Position numbers and translations under genes: made by a program. Of a DNA stretch of 42,249 bases, positions 1-9,617 are shown piece after piece. The notes under the pieces were generated by a model. That model was not told where the DNA came from, made no database searches, and was given only the letters and a program-made list of their open reading frames with translations. Position 1 is the stretch's first letter; every line of letters starts with the position of its first letter. The stretch is from an uncultured Bacteroidales bacterium (GTDB lineage Bacteria > Bacteroidota > Bacteroidia > Bacteroidales > UBA4417), in the NCBI GenBank assembly GCA_937965665.1, contig CALCJE010000274.1, forward strand, positions 1-42,249, given 5' to 3'.

Positions 1-1454
1 CGTGGGAATCACCTTTTAACAATGGCATTAGTCCGCTGCTTTGCAGTCAGCAAATGCTCGATCACATTGAATCGCAGAACGAGCAATATTCGCTTATCCG
101 TAAGCCGGCGCTTACAGCATTCCTGGCATCGGAACCATCCATAGCCGAGGATGCTCCAGTAAAAGCGATCTTAGGCTTTACGATCAAAGAAAACAACAAA
201 ACAACCGGGCTCATTACAGCGCTCTTCACGTTTCATTATTCGCTCTCCCCTTCCGATCTGCTCTTTGTTCAAACCGTTGCCAGGGCTATTGAAAATGAAT
301 TCGCTGGAAATGAGACCACCGGGCAGGGAACAGAGGTTTCGTTTCGCAATGTAGCCGACAGTATCCCCCAGCCCGTTTTAATCCTTTCGCCCGAAGGGAT
401 TTTGATGGAAGTGAACAAGCACACCGGGAAGCTATTTGGTTACGAACGCGAAGAACTTATCGGGCAAAATTTTTCACTGCTCTCAGCCGAAGATAAAAAT
501 GACGAGACACTACTTCAGCCCTATTTTGAAGCTGCATTTAAAGGTGAACTTCAGCAATTTGAATGCTATGGCAAGAGTAAGAATGGACGAAACTTCAACT
601 GTGAATATATCCTTAACAAAGGGCTGTTCTTCGGTCGCGAAGTTCTCATTGCCATAGGGCGTGATATCAGCAATTCGAAAACCGAAATCGAGGAATTGGC
701 TAACCAGGTTGAAGAGCTTAAAGAAGCCAACACCAACAAGGATAAGTTTTTTGGAGTTTTTGCGCACGATCTGAAAAATCCGTTCCAGGGATTGCTCGGT
801 TTTATTGACCTGTTATACGAAGATCTCGAAGAATTAACCCACGACCAGGTAAAAGAATACCTGGCCAATGTGAGGAATGCTTCGTACCACACTTATAACC
901 TGCTGGAAAACCTGCTTGAATGGTCGCGGATACAAAGCGGGAAAATGCCTTTTACCCCAACAGTATTCGACATACGGGAAGAAATAAATTCTGTAATATC
1001 AGTTTTAAACAATAATGCTTCTCAAAAGGATATCAACCTTATAAACGAAGTAGAAGCGGGCATCATGGTACTGGCCGATAAAAACATGATTCATTCGGTG
1101 ATCCAGAACCTGATAACCAATTCGATAAAATTCTCGAATAATAACGGGCGGGTGGTAGTAAGGGGTCGCAAACCTCAGAAATATGAAAAAGCCACGGCTA
1201 AGTCAAACCCCGACGATAAATACTGGCTCGAAATAAGTATTTCCGACAACGGGATTGGCATTGCGGAGGAAATACTGCCAAAGCTTTTTAAACTCAACGG
1301 GCAATATTCGCAGCCCGGCACAGCCAATGAGCCTGGTACGGGCCTGGGGCTGGTACTTTGCCACGAAATGGTCGAAAAAAACGGCGGCCGTATCTGGGCC
1401 GAAAGCATTTCCGGGCAGGGAACCACATTTATTTTTACCGTTCAACTCAGTTAA
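1..1454 (+). CDS. PAS-domain sensor histidine kinase, 5' end outside window
   Basis: The reading frame is open to the left edge (first in-frame ATG at 54, but 17 sense codons precede it), so the gene very probably starts outside. Numbering from that ATG, residues about 1-85 look like the end of a GAF-type sensor domain, about 95-210 form a PAS domain, followed by a short coiled coil. The HisKA H-box has the phospho-acceptor His at residue 238 (AHDLKNPF). The HATPase_c part shows an N-box (NLITNSIKFS), a G1 box (DNGIGI) and a G2 box (GTGLGL). No transmembrane segment is visible in the part present, so it is probably a cytoplasmic sensor. No response regulator lies next to it. The next gene is a clear paralogue in its kinase half. 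The signal sensed is unknown. Confidence 0.9.
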   Translation, partial: WESPFNNGISPLLCSQQMLDHIESQNEQYSLIRKPALTAFLASEPSIAEDAPVKAILGFTIKENNKTTGLITALFTFHYSLSPSDLLFVQTVARAIENEFAGNETTGQGTEVSFRNVADSIPQPVLILSPEGILMEVNKHTGKLFGYEREELIGQNFSLLSAEDKNDETLLQPYFEAAFKGELQQFECYGKSKNGRNFNCEYILNKGLFFGREVLIAIGRDISNSKTEIEELANQVEELKEANTNKDKFFGVFAHDLKNPFQGLLGFIDLLYEDLEELTHDQVKEYLANVRNASYHTYNLLENLLEWSRIQSGKMPFTPTVFDIREEINSVISVLNNNASQKDINLINEVEAGIMVLADKNMIHSVIQNLITNSIKFSNNNGRVVVRGRKPQKYEKATAKSNPDDKYWLEISISDNGIGIAEEILPKLFKLNGQYSQPGTANEPGTGLGLVLCHEMVEKNGGRIWAESISGQGTTFIFTVQLS

Positions 1455-1885
1455 GCACCTTTTGAAAGCCGGATATCAATCCGCCTGCTGATGTTTTGTT
1501 TATTTCTTCGGTCATTCGTTGATATCGTCAGCAAACCAGCATTACCCGCACTTTACTGTATAACCATTCATGCGTTTTCGAACATAAACAGCATACAGAT
1601 TTCGTGCTGCAGCCGGTTTAAAAACTGTGCTTTTTAATATATTTTATATGTAAAATTTATTATGCTTTATTTCCGGGCCGAACATTTTTATTAATTTCGC
1701 CGATTCCTGGAAGTTTTAATGGAAATTCCATACAACGATCCAGGTGAACAATATGGCCTGAGTCTGGTTAAAAGTCTAGTGGTTTATCATCAATTTCAGA
1801 TAAATACACTTAATCCTGATCAGATTCTGACACTGCCGATCCATTAAGTTTAAACCCTGGCTAAATAATTGACTCGACAGATGCT
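1455..1885. other. 431-bp intergenic region between two histidine kinase genes
   Basis: The spacer is AT-rich around 1630-1700 and has no credible ORF, strong terminator hairpin or full -33/-7 promoter that I can see. It must contain either a promoter for the downstream kinase or a readthrough leader. No repeat or RNA gene was recognised. Confidence 0.5.
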
Positions 1886-3070
1886 ATGAAACCTATGCCC
1901 ATTAACATCCAGAATTCCGATTTTTTTTCCCAGCTTTCGAATCCGGACTCCGGTGTGTGGGAATTAATTTTCGATTCGATACCAGATATGGTGGCCCTCA
2001 TTAACCTTGAAAATACGATTGTCAAGGCTAATAAAGCAATGCGGCATATGTTGAATGTCGGGGAAAAAAGCCTGATCGGCCATACATGCTACAACCTGAT
2101 GCACGACAGCGGATGTGCCACCGCAAACTGTCCACACCTGGTGATGATCCGCGATCGCAAACCACATACTATACAGCTTTATGAGCCCAAATTCGGGATG
2201 CACCTCGAAATTTCCGCCATCCCTATATTTGATGCAGATAACAACCTGCTAGGGAGCATGCATATTGCCCGCAACATTACTATCCAAAAAGAGTCTGAAG
2301 CCCGGCTGCAGGAATACAACAAAGAACTTGAAGACCTGAACCAAAGCAAGGACAAATTTTTCAGCATTGTAGCACACGACCTGCGTAGTCCTTTCCAGGG
2401 AATGCTGGGATTTACTGATCTGATTCTGGACGAACTTGATGACCTCACGAAAGAAGAAATAAGGGAATACCTCCAGAAAGTACGAGATTCGTCGTACGGG
2501 GCATTTTCATTGCTCGAAAACCTGCTCAACTGGTCGAGGCTTCAAACAGGCCGAATGCAGTATAATCCTACCGAATTTAACCTGACTGAAGCCGTTATGG
2601 GGATCATCAGTTTATTAAATTCGAATGCGCAGGGCAAAAGCATACACCTGTTCAGTACACTCACGGAAGAATACCGCGTGTTTGCCGATCACCAGATGGT
2701 ACATTCAATTTTGCTCAACCTGGCAACCAATGCTATAAAATTTACTTACCCTGGTGGTAGCGTTCGTTTTGATGCAAAAATCAAAATGATGGATTCGGGT
2801 CAGGACGGTTTTGAGGCTGATGAGCAGCAGAAACATATAGAAATAAGTATTACCGATACCGGAACCGGGATGCCTGCAGAAGCGCTCGGGCGTATTTTTA
2901 AAATTGATGACCATTTCAGCCTTGCCGGAACCTCGAACGAAAAAGGAGCCGGATTGGGACTGATACTGGTAAAAGAAATGGCCGAAAAACACGGCGGCAC
3001 ACTACATGTTGTTAGCCAGGAGGGTAAAGGCTCCACTTTTTCGTTTACCATTCCATTGGCAGAAAATTAA
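1886..3070 (+). CDS. PAS-domain sensor histidine kinase
   Basis: This is a complete 394-aa kinase. Residues about 20-130 form a PAS domain with a Cys cluster (CYNLMHDSGCATANCPH), a variant common in bacterial PAS domains where it may bind metal or act in redox sensing (inference). The HisKA H-box has its phospho-acceptor His at residue 164 (AHDLRSPF). The HATPase_c domain shows NLATNAIKF, DTGTGM and GAGLGL. There is no signal peptide or membrane segment, so it is likely cytoplasmic. The kinase half aligns along its length with that of the upstream gene (shared PFQG.LGF and LLENLL.WSR), so the two arose by duplication while their sensor parts diverged. No cognate response regulator is adjacent. 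Confidence 0.92.
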   Translation: MKPMPINIQNSDFFSQLSNPDSGVWELIFDSIPDMVALINLENTIVKANKAMRHMLNVGEKSLIGHTCYNLMHDSGCATANCPHLVMIRDRKPHTIQLYEPKFGMHLEISAIPIFDADNNLLGSMHIARNITIQKESEARLQEYNKELEDLNQSKDKFFSIVAHDLRSPFQGMLGFTDLILDELDDLTKEEIREYLQKVRDSSYGAFSLLENLLNWSRLQTGRMQYNPTEFNLTEAVMGIISLLNSNAQGKSIHLFSTLTEEYRVFADHQMVHSILLNLATNAIKFTYPGGSVRFDAKIKMMDSGQDGFEADEQQKHIEISITDTGTGMPAEALGRIFKIDDHFSLAGTSNEKGAGLGLILVKEMAEKHGGTLHVVSQEGKGSTFSFTIPLAEN

Positions 3071-3142
3071 AAACTCCCCACCCCTGACGTAACATTCAGA
3101 ATCATTTTTCACTTCAGCTTATTGAGGCCTGGTGTTAGCCTT

Positions 3143-5908
3143 TTAGAGGTTATCCCTGAAATCCTTCTTCTTTGTGAGTTTCAGATCCTGCAGCAACGAA
3201 GATTTTGCATTGATCTGGAAATTCCAGCTTTTCTGAACCCCGTAAGGTATCCAGTTGAACCGCATTTCCCAGCAATGCAGGTTGCGGTAAAAATTGATAG
3301 ATGTATATGCAAAAGCATTTGTTTGAAAATCGTAACCGGTCTGAACCGAGAATTTCCATTTTTCGGTAACATTCACATCACCCGAAATACGGAATGTCTG
3401 AACGATATTCCGGTCGATCTTGCCGGTGGCAGCCACAGGTATGTTAGTCAGCCTGAAATTATAATCGAACTGCAACGACCAAGGATTATCCCAGTCAATA
3501 TACAAATGCTGGTTATCCTTCACATCCTGAATTTCTTCTGGCGATGAGGACCCCGGAGCCGGCTTTTTGGCAACCTTCGTTTTGGGCTTTAACTGGTAAC
3601 CAAAACTCAGGCTCCAGCCTGAATTAACAAACCGAAGCGGTTTTTTATTCATTGAATACTGCGACTTATTGATAACCGGTCCCGGTATTGGATTATAGAA
3701 CGGGTTGCTGTAAAAGTCGAGCATGGTATATCCATAAAAAGGCTGCCTGTATAAGCCATAAGGGCTGTAAATACTCGCATAGTTTACCTGGATTTTTTTA
3801 AACAACGTAGTACGTGCCGATAAACTTATATCCGACCAGCGCATTGAATCCTTCGCCAGGTCGTACGAAGTCGAAATTGAGAAGTTGTCGATCAGCATCA
3901 CCTTTTGGGTTCCGGTAACGGTATCCTTTTTCGAACGCACTTTCATTTCGAGGTTATTGGTAAGGCCGAAATTAATGGCCCCTGATTTTTGGCTGGGAGG
4001 CGCACCATAAAGCGGCTGAAAAGTCCCTTGTCCCCCGAAGATGGAATATTTCTGTGTATTCCCTTCTTTATCGACCTGTACATTTTGCCAGTAACCCAGT
4101 TCTTCTTTACCAAAATCGGGTACAAAACTGAAACCCACGGTTGGCCTGATCACATGCCTGATAGCACGCACATAACCCTTCCTGAATTGTTTCATCCCAT
4201 AAATAGTGGTACCGAGCGATGAACTGAAACTATAATCGCGGGCAGCCTTAAACCCGTTAATCGTATCAATATCGACATAACCACCTTTCAGCGTAGTATC
4301 ACTCACCCAGCTTTCGTGTACCGTTTTTGTGTACCAGCGTTCGTTGTAGTTAAAGCTATTGCTCCACGAAAAATATTTAAGCACCTTAAACGAACCGCTG
4401 ATGGGGATATTATGCCTGACCCCGTTTACAAAGCGGTTACCCACATCAGGCTTAAATACCAGCGAATCGTAAGTATTCAGCTCATTACGCATGTCGAGTT
4501 TATAGGTAGCGTTTATACTTTCGTACCAGGCGGCTTTACCGGTTTGATTTTTCCGTTTGAACGGATAGATACGGTTTATACCAAAGGCAACTTCGGGAAG
4601 CGACAAGGTAACCTGGTGCGTACTGGTATTCTGGCTATGTCGGGCGCTCGAGGTAAGGTTACCAAAACTGCCTAACCTGAGATCGTATGTAACACTTGAT
4701 GAAAACGTATTGCTGAGGTAGTCGTTAACAGTAGTTGGATTGTATTTGTTGTAACTACTCGATCCGGCATTAACACTTGCCGAAAACACCGAATTGGGGC
4801 GGGCTTTGGGATCCTGCCGGTGCGACCAGCTTACAAAAAAATCGTTGCGGTTATCGTATCCCGGCGTTCCTTCAGTACCATAAATCGTTTTGGCATACTT
4901 GAAGCTGAAATTACCCGAATATTTATATCGTTTTTTATAGCTGACAATGGGTTTAATAGCCCAGCTTCCACGCGAATAAATATCACCGGTAAGTTTCAGG
5001 TCAAAATTGTCGCTGAGGCCGAAATAGTAACCACCATCTTCAAGGAAAAATCCGCGATTGGCCGATTCACCATACCTCGGAATAATGAGTCCGGAACTCC
5101 GCCCCTTTTTATTGGGGAACAACCCGAAAGGCAGCCCTATAGGCAAGGGAACCCCCTCCACTGTAATCCAGGCCGGACCAGTAACAATCATATTGCCACT
5201 CATCACTTTTGCCTTGGTAAATTTCAACGAAAAATGAGGATGCTCATCCAGGTCGCAGGTGGTATATTCGCCACGACCCACATCAGTAACACTGTCGTTC
5301 ACTTTTTTAATGACCGTTCCATGGATGTACCCCTCACCTTCTTTGGTTACAACCTGCTGTATAAGCCCTTTTTTGGTTGTAAAATTATACGCAATCTCTT
5401 TCGATTTGAAACTCAGCTCGCCCTGCTTGAATTCGGGAATGCCTACCGGGTTGCATAATGAATCCTCCATCGCATAAGCGTGAATCATATTTTTATCGAA
5501 ATCGATGGATATAAGCGCCGCCTTTAGTTTAATATCTTCATATTCGATACTTGCATTTCCATAAAGCCAGGCCATCTTGTTTTTAATGCTCATACTCAGC
5601 GAATCAGCCGAAGCATAATTGATTTTTGCATTAAGCATAAATTTATTCACCTTTTTTTCGGTTTCATTCGTATCGCCTGATAATAATGCAGAGTCGGGAA
5701 CGTTAACCTGCAAAGTATCGGGGTACTTGCCAACCGTAGTATCGGGCAGCTGTGTAAAAGCATTTGCCATATCCAGGCCTGACGTACTGCTGAATTTAAT
5801 ATCACGGGAAGGCCAGGAAATAATCCCAAAGGCCTGCGCGGCAAAAATGGCTGACAGGACCAGGAAGATGGTTATTAACCGGCGCTTTGTTTGTAACTTC
5901 GGTACCAA
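3143..5908 (-). CDS. lptD: Outer-membrane LPS assembly protein LptD
   Basis: This 921-aa protein has an N-terminal hydrophobic signal segment (residues about 10-27), an OstA/LptA-like beta-jellyroll region at about 90-240 and a long C-terminal beta-barrel rich in alternating aromatic strands. The pattern and length fit the Bacteroidota LptD family, which inserts lipopolysaccharide into the outer leaflet of the outer membrane together with the lipoprotein LptE (encoded here at 35.6-36.2 kb). The start is TTG at 5908: an in-frame TAA lies directly upstream, and the signal peptide begins at once, with no ATG before about residue 47. A TATTTTTA sequence about 10 nt upstream resembles a -7 element. 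The gene diverges from the amidase gene. Confidence 0.9.
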   Translation of the reverse strand: MVPKLQTKRRLITIFLVLSAIFAAQAFGIISWPSRDIKFSSTSGLDMANAFTQLPDTTVGKYPDTLQVNVPDSALLSGDTNETEKKVNKFMLNAKINYASADSLSMSIKNKMAWLYGNASIEYEDIKLKAALISIDFDKNMIHAYAMEDSLCNPVGIPEFKQGELSFKSKEIAYNFTTKKGLIQQVVTKEGEGYIHGTVIKKVNDSVTDVGRGEYTTCDLDEHPHFSLKFTKAKVMSGNMIVTGPAWITVEGVPLPIGLPFGLFPNKKGRSSGLIIPRYGESANRGFFLEDGGYYFGLSDNFDLKLTGDIYSRGSWAIKPIVSYKKRYKYSGNFSFKYAKTIYGTEGTPGYDNRNDFFVSWSHRQDPKARPNSVFSASVNAGSSSYNKYNPTTVNDYLSNTFSSSVTYDLRLGSFGNLTSSARHSQNTSTHQVTLSLPEVAFGINRIYPFKRKNQTGKAAWYESINATYKLDMRNELNTYDSLVFKPDVGNRFVNGVRHNIPISGSFKVLKYFSWSNSFNYNERWYTKTVHESWVSDTTLKGGYVDIDTINGFKAARDYSFSSSLGTTIYGMKQFRKGYVRAIRHVIRPTVGFSFVPDFGKEELGYWQNVQVDKEGNTQKYSIFGGQGTFQPLYGAPPSQKSGAINFGLTNNLEMKVRSKKDTVTGTQKVMLIDNFSISTSYDLAKDSMRWSDISLSARTTLFKKIQVNYASIYSPYGLYRQPFYGYTMLDFYSNPFYNPIPGPVINKSQYSMNKKPLRFVNSGWSLSFGYQLKPKTKVAKKPAPGSSSPEEIQDVKDNQHLYIDWDNPWSLQFDYNFRLTNIPVAATGKIDRNIVQTFRISGDVNVTEKWKFSVQTGYDFQTNAFAYTSINFYRNLHCWEMRFNWIPYGVQKSWNFQINAKSSLLQDLKLTKKKDFRDNL

Positions 5909-6080
5909 TTATGAGTAAAAATAGGTTAACTTGTTAATTTTGTGATAGAATGTGTGTAGAATCAGGCCAGCGTATTAAAACATTTTACCTGTAAATAAAA
6001 GCTAAAAAACTGATTATTAAACACATTCTAAAATTTGTTGTTTTTTCAAACAAACGTGCAAAGCTAAACAAAATCAGTTG

Positions 6081-7262
6081 ATGACAGAAAAACGTATTGA
6101 TCAGAGATTTCTTATTCTGTGCCTTTTATATTTTTTTGTGAATTTTGCCAGTGCACAAAGGGTTAATACCGTTGTGCTTGATGCAGGCCATGGAGGGCAC
6201 GACACAGGGGCGCTGGGTAAAAATTCGCGGGAAAAGGATATTACCCTTGCCATTGTTTTGAAGTTGCGCGACTATATCCGCGAAAACATGAAGGATGTAA
6301 AGGTGATCCTGACGCGGAGTGATGATACTTTTGTTGAGTTATATCGCAGGGCTCATATCGCCAACGAAAATAAAGCCGACCTATTTATTTCCATCCATTG
6401 CAATTCAACCAAATCGACAAACGCATACGGGGTTGAAACGTTTGTGATGGGTCTTCATAAAAGCGAAGCGAACCTGGCCGTGGCAAAAGCAGAAAATGCT
6501 GCCATACTTTTGGAGGATGACTATGTTGAAAAATACGATGGATTTGATCCGAACTCGCCCGAAGGCAATATTTTTTTCAGCATGATGCAGAATGCTTTCC
6601 TTGATAAGAGTCTTGCCTTTGCAGGGAAAGTGCAGCACCAGCTCGTTGATAACCTTAACATGTTTAACCGGGGTGTAAAGCAAGCCGGATTCCTGGTGCT
6701 CTATAAGACCGCGATGCCTGGAGTATTGATAGAAACAGGCTTTATCAGCAACCCATCGAATGAACGTTTCCTGCTGTCAGATAAAGGCCAGGACCTAACC
6801 GCACAGGCGATATTCAGGGCGCTACGCGACTACAAATACCAGATTGAGAGACGCAAACCACCCACACAGGACAGTGTTATTGTTTCGAAAAACACCGAAA
6901 TTGTGGCGAAAGATATTAAGCCTGAACAAAAAACACAAAAAGAAACCCCATCGGCAAAATCAGACTCGGTACCGGTAAAAAAGAACCCGGTAGTAGTTGT
7001 TTCGTACAGGGTTCAATTTGCTATGTTTCCGGATGAAAAGCCATTGAATTCGCCCCTGTTTAAAGGCTTTGAAAATGTAAAAATGTACGAGCAGGGAGGT
7101 GCATTCAAATATACCTCCGGCGATTTCGCAACGCTGGATGAAGCCATGCAATACCGAAAGGAAATTATTTCGAAAGGATATAAAGATGCATTTGTAGTTG
7201 CATTTAAAGGGAAACAACGTATTACAAATGAAGAGGCCCGGCGACTTACCGAAAAAAAGTAG
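6081..7262 (+). CDS. N-acetylmuramoyl-L-alanine amidase with C-terminal SPOR-like domain
   Basis: This 393-aa exported zinc amidase of the Amidase_3 family cleaves the amide bond between muramic acid and the stem peptide in peptidoglycan. A signal peptide covers about residues 1-26. The catalytic and zinc residues are visible: His in DAGHGG, Glu in REKD, His in SIHCN and Glu in IETGF. A Lys/Pro/Thr-rich linker follows, then a C-terminal region (about 310-390) that looks like a SPOR-type glycan-binding domain. A TTG at 6078 directly precedes the chosen ATG. The MCE gene follows after 28 nt, a pairing usual in Bacteroidota, and the two are probably co-transcribed. Confidence 0.9.
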   Translation: MTEKRIDQRFLILCLLYFFVNFASAQRVNTVVLDAGHGGHDTGALGKNSREKDITLAIVLKLRDYIRENMKDVKVILTRSDDTFVELYRRAHIANENKADLFISIHCNSTKSTNAYGVETFVMGLHKSEANLAVAKAENAAILLEDDYVEKYDGFDPNSPEGNIFFSMMQNAFLDKSLAFAGKVQHQLVDNLNMFNRGVKQAGFLVLYKTAMPGVLIETGFISNPSNERFLLSDKGQDLTAQAIFRALRDYKYQIERRKPPTQDSVIVSKNTEIVAKDIKPEQKTQKETPSAKSDSVPVKKNPVVVVSYRVQFAMFPDEKPLNSPLFKGFENVKMYEQGGAFKYTSGDFATLDEAMQYRKEIISKGYKDAFVVAFKGKQRITNEEARRLTEKK

Positions 7263-7290
7263 TAAATTTGTCAAAATTTTGGCTGGAGCA

Positions 7291-8283
7291 ATGAAAATAA
7301 GTCGAGAAATAAAGATAGGTGCATTCGGTATTGTAACATTAACCTTGTTTATTATAGGGGTAAACTTTATAAAGGGCAAAGATCTTTTGCATAAAAACCG
7401 TACTTTTTATGCTGTTTACGATGCCACCTCCGGCATACAGGAAGCAGCACCGGTTTCGATAAACGGGCTGAATGTAGGCAAAGTAACAGATATGCGGTTT
7501 GTCGACAGGAATTCAGCCAAAATCCTGGTTGAACTTACGATTTCGAACCCCATTGCAATCCCTTCCAATTCCATAGCACGCATTTTCAGCCTCGATTTGC
7601 TGGGGACAAAAAACGTAGAAATTATTTTTGGCAATTCGCCACGCGAAGCCGAGGATGGCGACACGCTGATCGGGGCATCGCAGATGTCGCTCCAGGAAGA
7701 AGTAAACAAGCAGGTTGCTCCTATCAAGGAAAAAGCCGAAAACCTGCTTTCGTCGCTCGACACCATGGTTACCGTGCTTCATTCGGTCTTTAATTCCGAA
7801 ACCCGGAAAAACATCGAAGCCTCATTCCTGAGCATACGTCACACGCTGAACAACCTCGAAAATACAACCTTTAACCTCGACACACTGGTGTATGGTCAGC
7901 GTAAAAGGCTGGAGCGCATCATGTTCAATGTTGAGTCCATTACCGAAAATTTCCGTAAAAACGACGAGAACATCTCGAAAATCCTTTCAAATTTTTCGAG
8001 TATTACCGACACCCTGGCCAGGGCGAACCTTGCCGGTACCCTGGCTAATGTAAACGGGACCCTCAGCCGGCTGAATTCAATCACAACCAAAATCGACAAC
8101 GGGCAGGGCTCTATCGGGCTGCTGCTCAACGACCAGCAATTGTATGACAACCTGAACAAATCGGCAGCCCAGCTCAATGCCTTGATTGAAGACATGAAAC
8201 TGAACCCATACCGTTATGTGAATTTTTCGGTATTTCCCCCATCGAAAAAAAGAATGACCTACCAGGCCGACACTGCCCGGTAA
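7291..8283 (+). CDS. MCE-family (MlaD-like) lipid transport protein
   Basis: This 330-aa protein has one N-terminal membrane segment (residues about 8-24) followed by an MCE domain (about 35-115; typical GLNVGKV and DLLGTKNVEI segments) and a long helical, coiled-coil-like C-terminal part. MCE proteins form periplasmic hexamers that carry phospholipids between the membranes. The start at 7291 is chosen because GGAG lies just upstream and the protein then begins MKISREIKIG, the usual start for the family. A longer frame from 7198 would overlap the amidase gene. No MlaE permease or MlaF ATPase gene is nearby, so those partners must be elsewhere. Confidence 0.88.
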   Translation: MKISREIKIGAFGIVTLTLFIIGVNFIKGKDLLHKNRTFYAVYDATSGIQEAAPVSINGLNVGKVTDMRFVDRNSAKILVELTISNPIAIPSNSIARIFSLDLLGTKNVEIIFGNSPREAEDGDTLIGASQMSLQEEVNKQVAPIKEKAENLLSSLDTMVTVLHSVFNSETRKNIEASFLSIRHTLNNLENTTFNLDTLVYGQRKRLERIMFNVESITENFRKNDENISKILSNFSSITDTLARANLAGTLANVNGTLSRLNSITTKIDNGQGSIGLLLNDQQLYDNLNKSAAQLNALIEDMKLNPYRYVNFSVFPPSKKRMTYQADTAR

Positions 8284-8578
8284 AAAGGTTGAGTAAAAGA
8301 CAAAGCTAGAAGACCGGAGTCGGAGTCGGAAGACCCCTGCCTGACTGCGTCAGCAGGCAGGGAAGACCGAAAACCCATGCCGCTGCGATCAGGACACCAC
8401 ATCTCCCAGTCTCCCATCTCCCCATCTCCCCTCGCCCATCACCCCTCGCCTTTCTTAACCTCCACAATAATAATCTCAAACAGGCTCTCAAACGGTCCGA
8501 ATTTACCGGAATCTTTCAGAACTGAAGACGCAAAAAGTACAAATTTAAAGGCGGTATCCGTAAATTTTCGGATATCGC
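8284..8578. other. Intergenic spacer with low-complexity sequence and a palindromic repeat
   Basis: The spacer contains short direct repeats (GGAGTC units near 8315 and CCCATCTC-like units at about 8400-8455) around a perfect inverted repeat at 8335-8362 that recurs at 14.4 kb. Frames across it on both strands have biased composition and no recognisable protein. Base use differs from the flanking genes. Confidence 0.5.
8335..8362. repeat. Palindromic intergenic repeat, copy 1
   Basis: Nine-base arms CCCTGCCTG and CAGGCAGGG flank the 10-nt loop ACTGCGTCAG. The sequence from 8336 to 8363 is identical over 28 nt to 14380-14407. Both copies lie between genes in low-complexity spacers, which fits a dispersed REP-like element. 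No U-tract follows, so it is a poor terminator candidate. Confidence 0.75.
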
Positions 8579-8608
8579 TTTTGCGTTTAAAGTTATTTTG
8601 TATGTTTA
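8579..8608 (+). promoter_or_regulatory. Bacteroidota-type promoter for the sixA-like gene
   Basis: A TTTTG -33 element (8579-8583) is separated by 17 nt from TATGTTTA (8601-8608), one mismatch from the Bacteroidota TANNTTTG -7 element. It lies 20 nt before the ATG at 8629. Confidence 0.45.
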
Positions 8609-8628
8609 CCAAAAAATAAATCCTACCT

Positions 8629-9120
8629 ATGAAGACTGTATATATTGTTCGCCATGGCAAAGCCATACATGCCACTGCAAATGTTGTTGATGTTGACCGA
8701 CTGTTAACCGATACCGGTGTTGCACGTACTTGCAGGGTTGCCCTGTACATGGCAGAGAGCAAGCCTGTGATTGACCAGATTATTTCAAGCCCGGCCGAAA
8801 GAGCTTATGCAACTGCTTTGATTATAGCTGACAAGCTAGGTTATCAGGCCAGCAGCATAAAAACCGAGGAAAAGCTTTTCACCGGCGATGATAAAGATAC
8901 TCTCGATATTATTGAAGGTCTTGACGATTCAATAAATACAGTTATGATAGTTGGTCACAACCCGGTTATTACCCAGGTAGCAAACCACTTTGCAGAGCCA
9001 AAACTCGAATCGTTGCCGACGACCGGAGTAGTTTCCGTTCACCTCGAAACCGAGAAATGGTCGGACCTGAAAAAGGCGAAAGTGATTCAAAACTTCACTG
9101 TGTGGCCCGGGATGTTGTAA
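8629..9120 (+). CDS. sixA: SixA-like phosphohistidine phosphatase (histidine phosphatase superfamily)
   Basis: This 163-aa single-domain cytoplasmic protein has the RHG signature (VRHGKA, residues about 6-11) carrying the catalytic His, and a second conserved His in VGHNP (about 108-112). Size and layout match SixA, which removes phosphate from phosphohistidine on signalling or phosphotransfer proteins. It precedes ppk1 on the same strand, a recurrent neighbourhood in this phylum, but a strong hairpin terminator separates the two, so they are probably separate transcripts. The substrate is not evident from the sequence, and the paralogous broad-specificity phosphatases cannot be excluded. Confidence 0.85.
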   Translation: MKTVYIVRHGKAIHATANVVDVDRLLTDTGVARTCRVALYMAESKPVIDQIISSPAERAYATALIIADKLGYQASSIKTEEKLFTGDDKDTLDIIEGLDDSINTVMIVGHNPVITQVANHFAEPKLESLPTTGVVSVHLETEKWSDLKKAKVIQNFTVWPGML

Positions 9121-9174
9121 CCTGCGTCGTTACACTCCCGGCAAAAAAGGAAACCAATCAATTCAACAACAGTT

Positions 9175-9204
9175 AACCCGCACACTTCGGTGACGCGGGT
9201 TTTA
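9175..9204 (+). terminator. Terminator after the sixA-like gene, with TTCG tetraloop
   Basis: AACCCGC (9175-9181) pairs with GCGGGTT (9195-9201). Inside, CAC-TTCG-GTG forms a stable UUCG-capped stem. The hairpin ends in TTTT and is 55 nt after the stop codon. Confidence 0.7.
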
Positions 9205-9617
9205 ATCATTGTTGCAATGAACAGCTAGCAAAATCTCTCTTTTACGCATTTGGACGTGAAGTATATATAAATGCTGGTTAAAATGTTGAGGAAGTAAAAG
9301 AAAGGAATTCTTATTTCACGTATTGCTCTTAACTTAAACTGCTGTGAACCCATCAAATTAATTAAACATTAAACTTTTGTAAATAGCATCAGGTACAGCA
9401 TCGCGCAAACTACTCATTATCAAATCTTAGTGTGCTGTTTGCAAAAAAAAGAAAGTATGAAATCAATCTTTAACAACGCATTCCGGTCGGTTCATCGCTT
9501 CAGTTATCGACTTAAAGCGCAAAAATTATTAAATTTGTATTTTAATATTAACAAAGCAAGCATTTGCGCTGTTATATTTTAAAAGCTGACAAACAGCAAC
9601 AATAATTTTGAAACTAT
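9205..9617 (+). other. Non-coding upstream region of ppk1
   Basis: About 410 nt of AT-rich sequence without a convincing gene. TAAATTTG at 9530-9537 matches the TANNTTTG -7 element exactly and lies 80 nt before the ppk1 ATG, but no good TTG -33 partner is seen. A 41-codon ATG frame at 9457 was not accepted as a gene. Confidence 0.4.

Noticed and set aside
4820..5458. A 212-codon plus-strand frame inside lptD
   Set aside because: It is antisense to a clear LptD reading frame, has no recognisable motif, and its start lacks a promoter or ribosome-binding site.
9457..9582. A 41-codon ATG frame upstream of ppk1
   Set aside because: It is short and AT-rich, lacks a ribosome-binding site or recognisable motif, and overlaps the likely ppk1 promoter.
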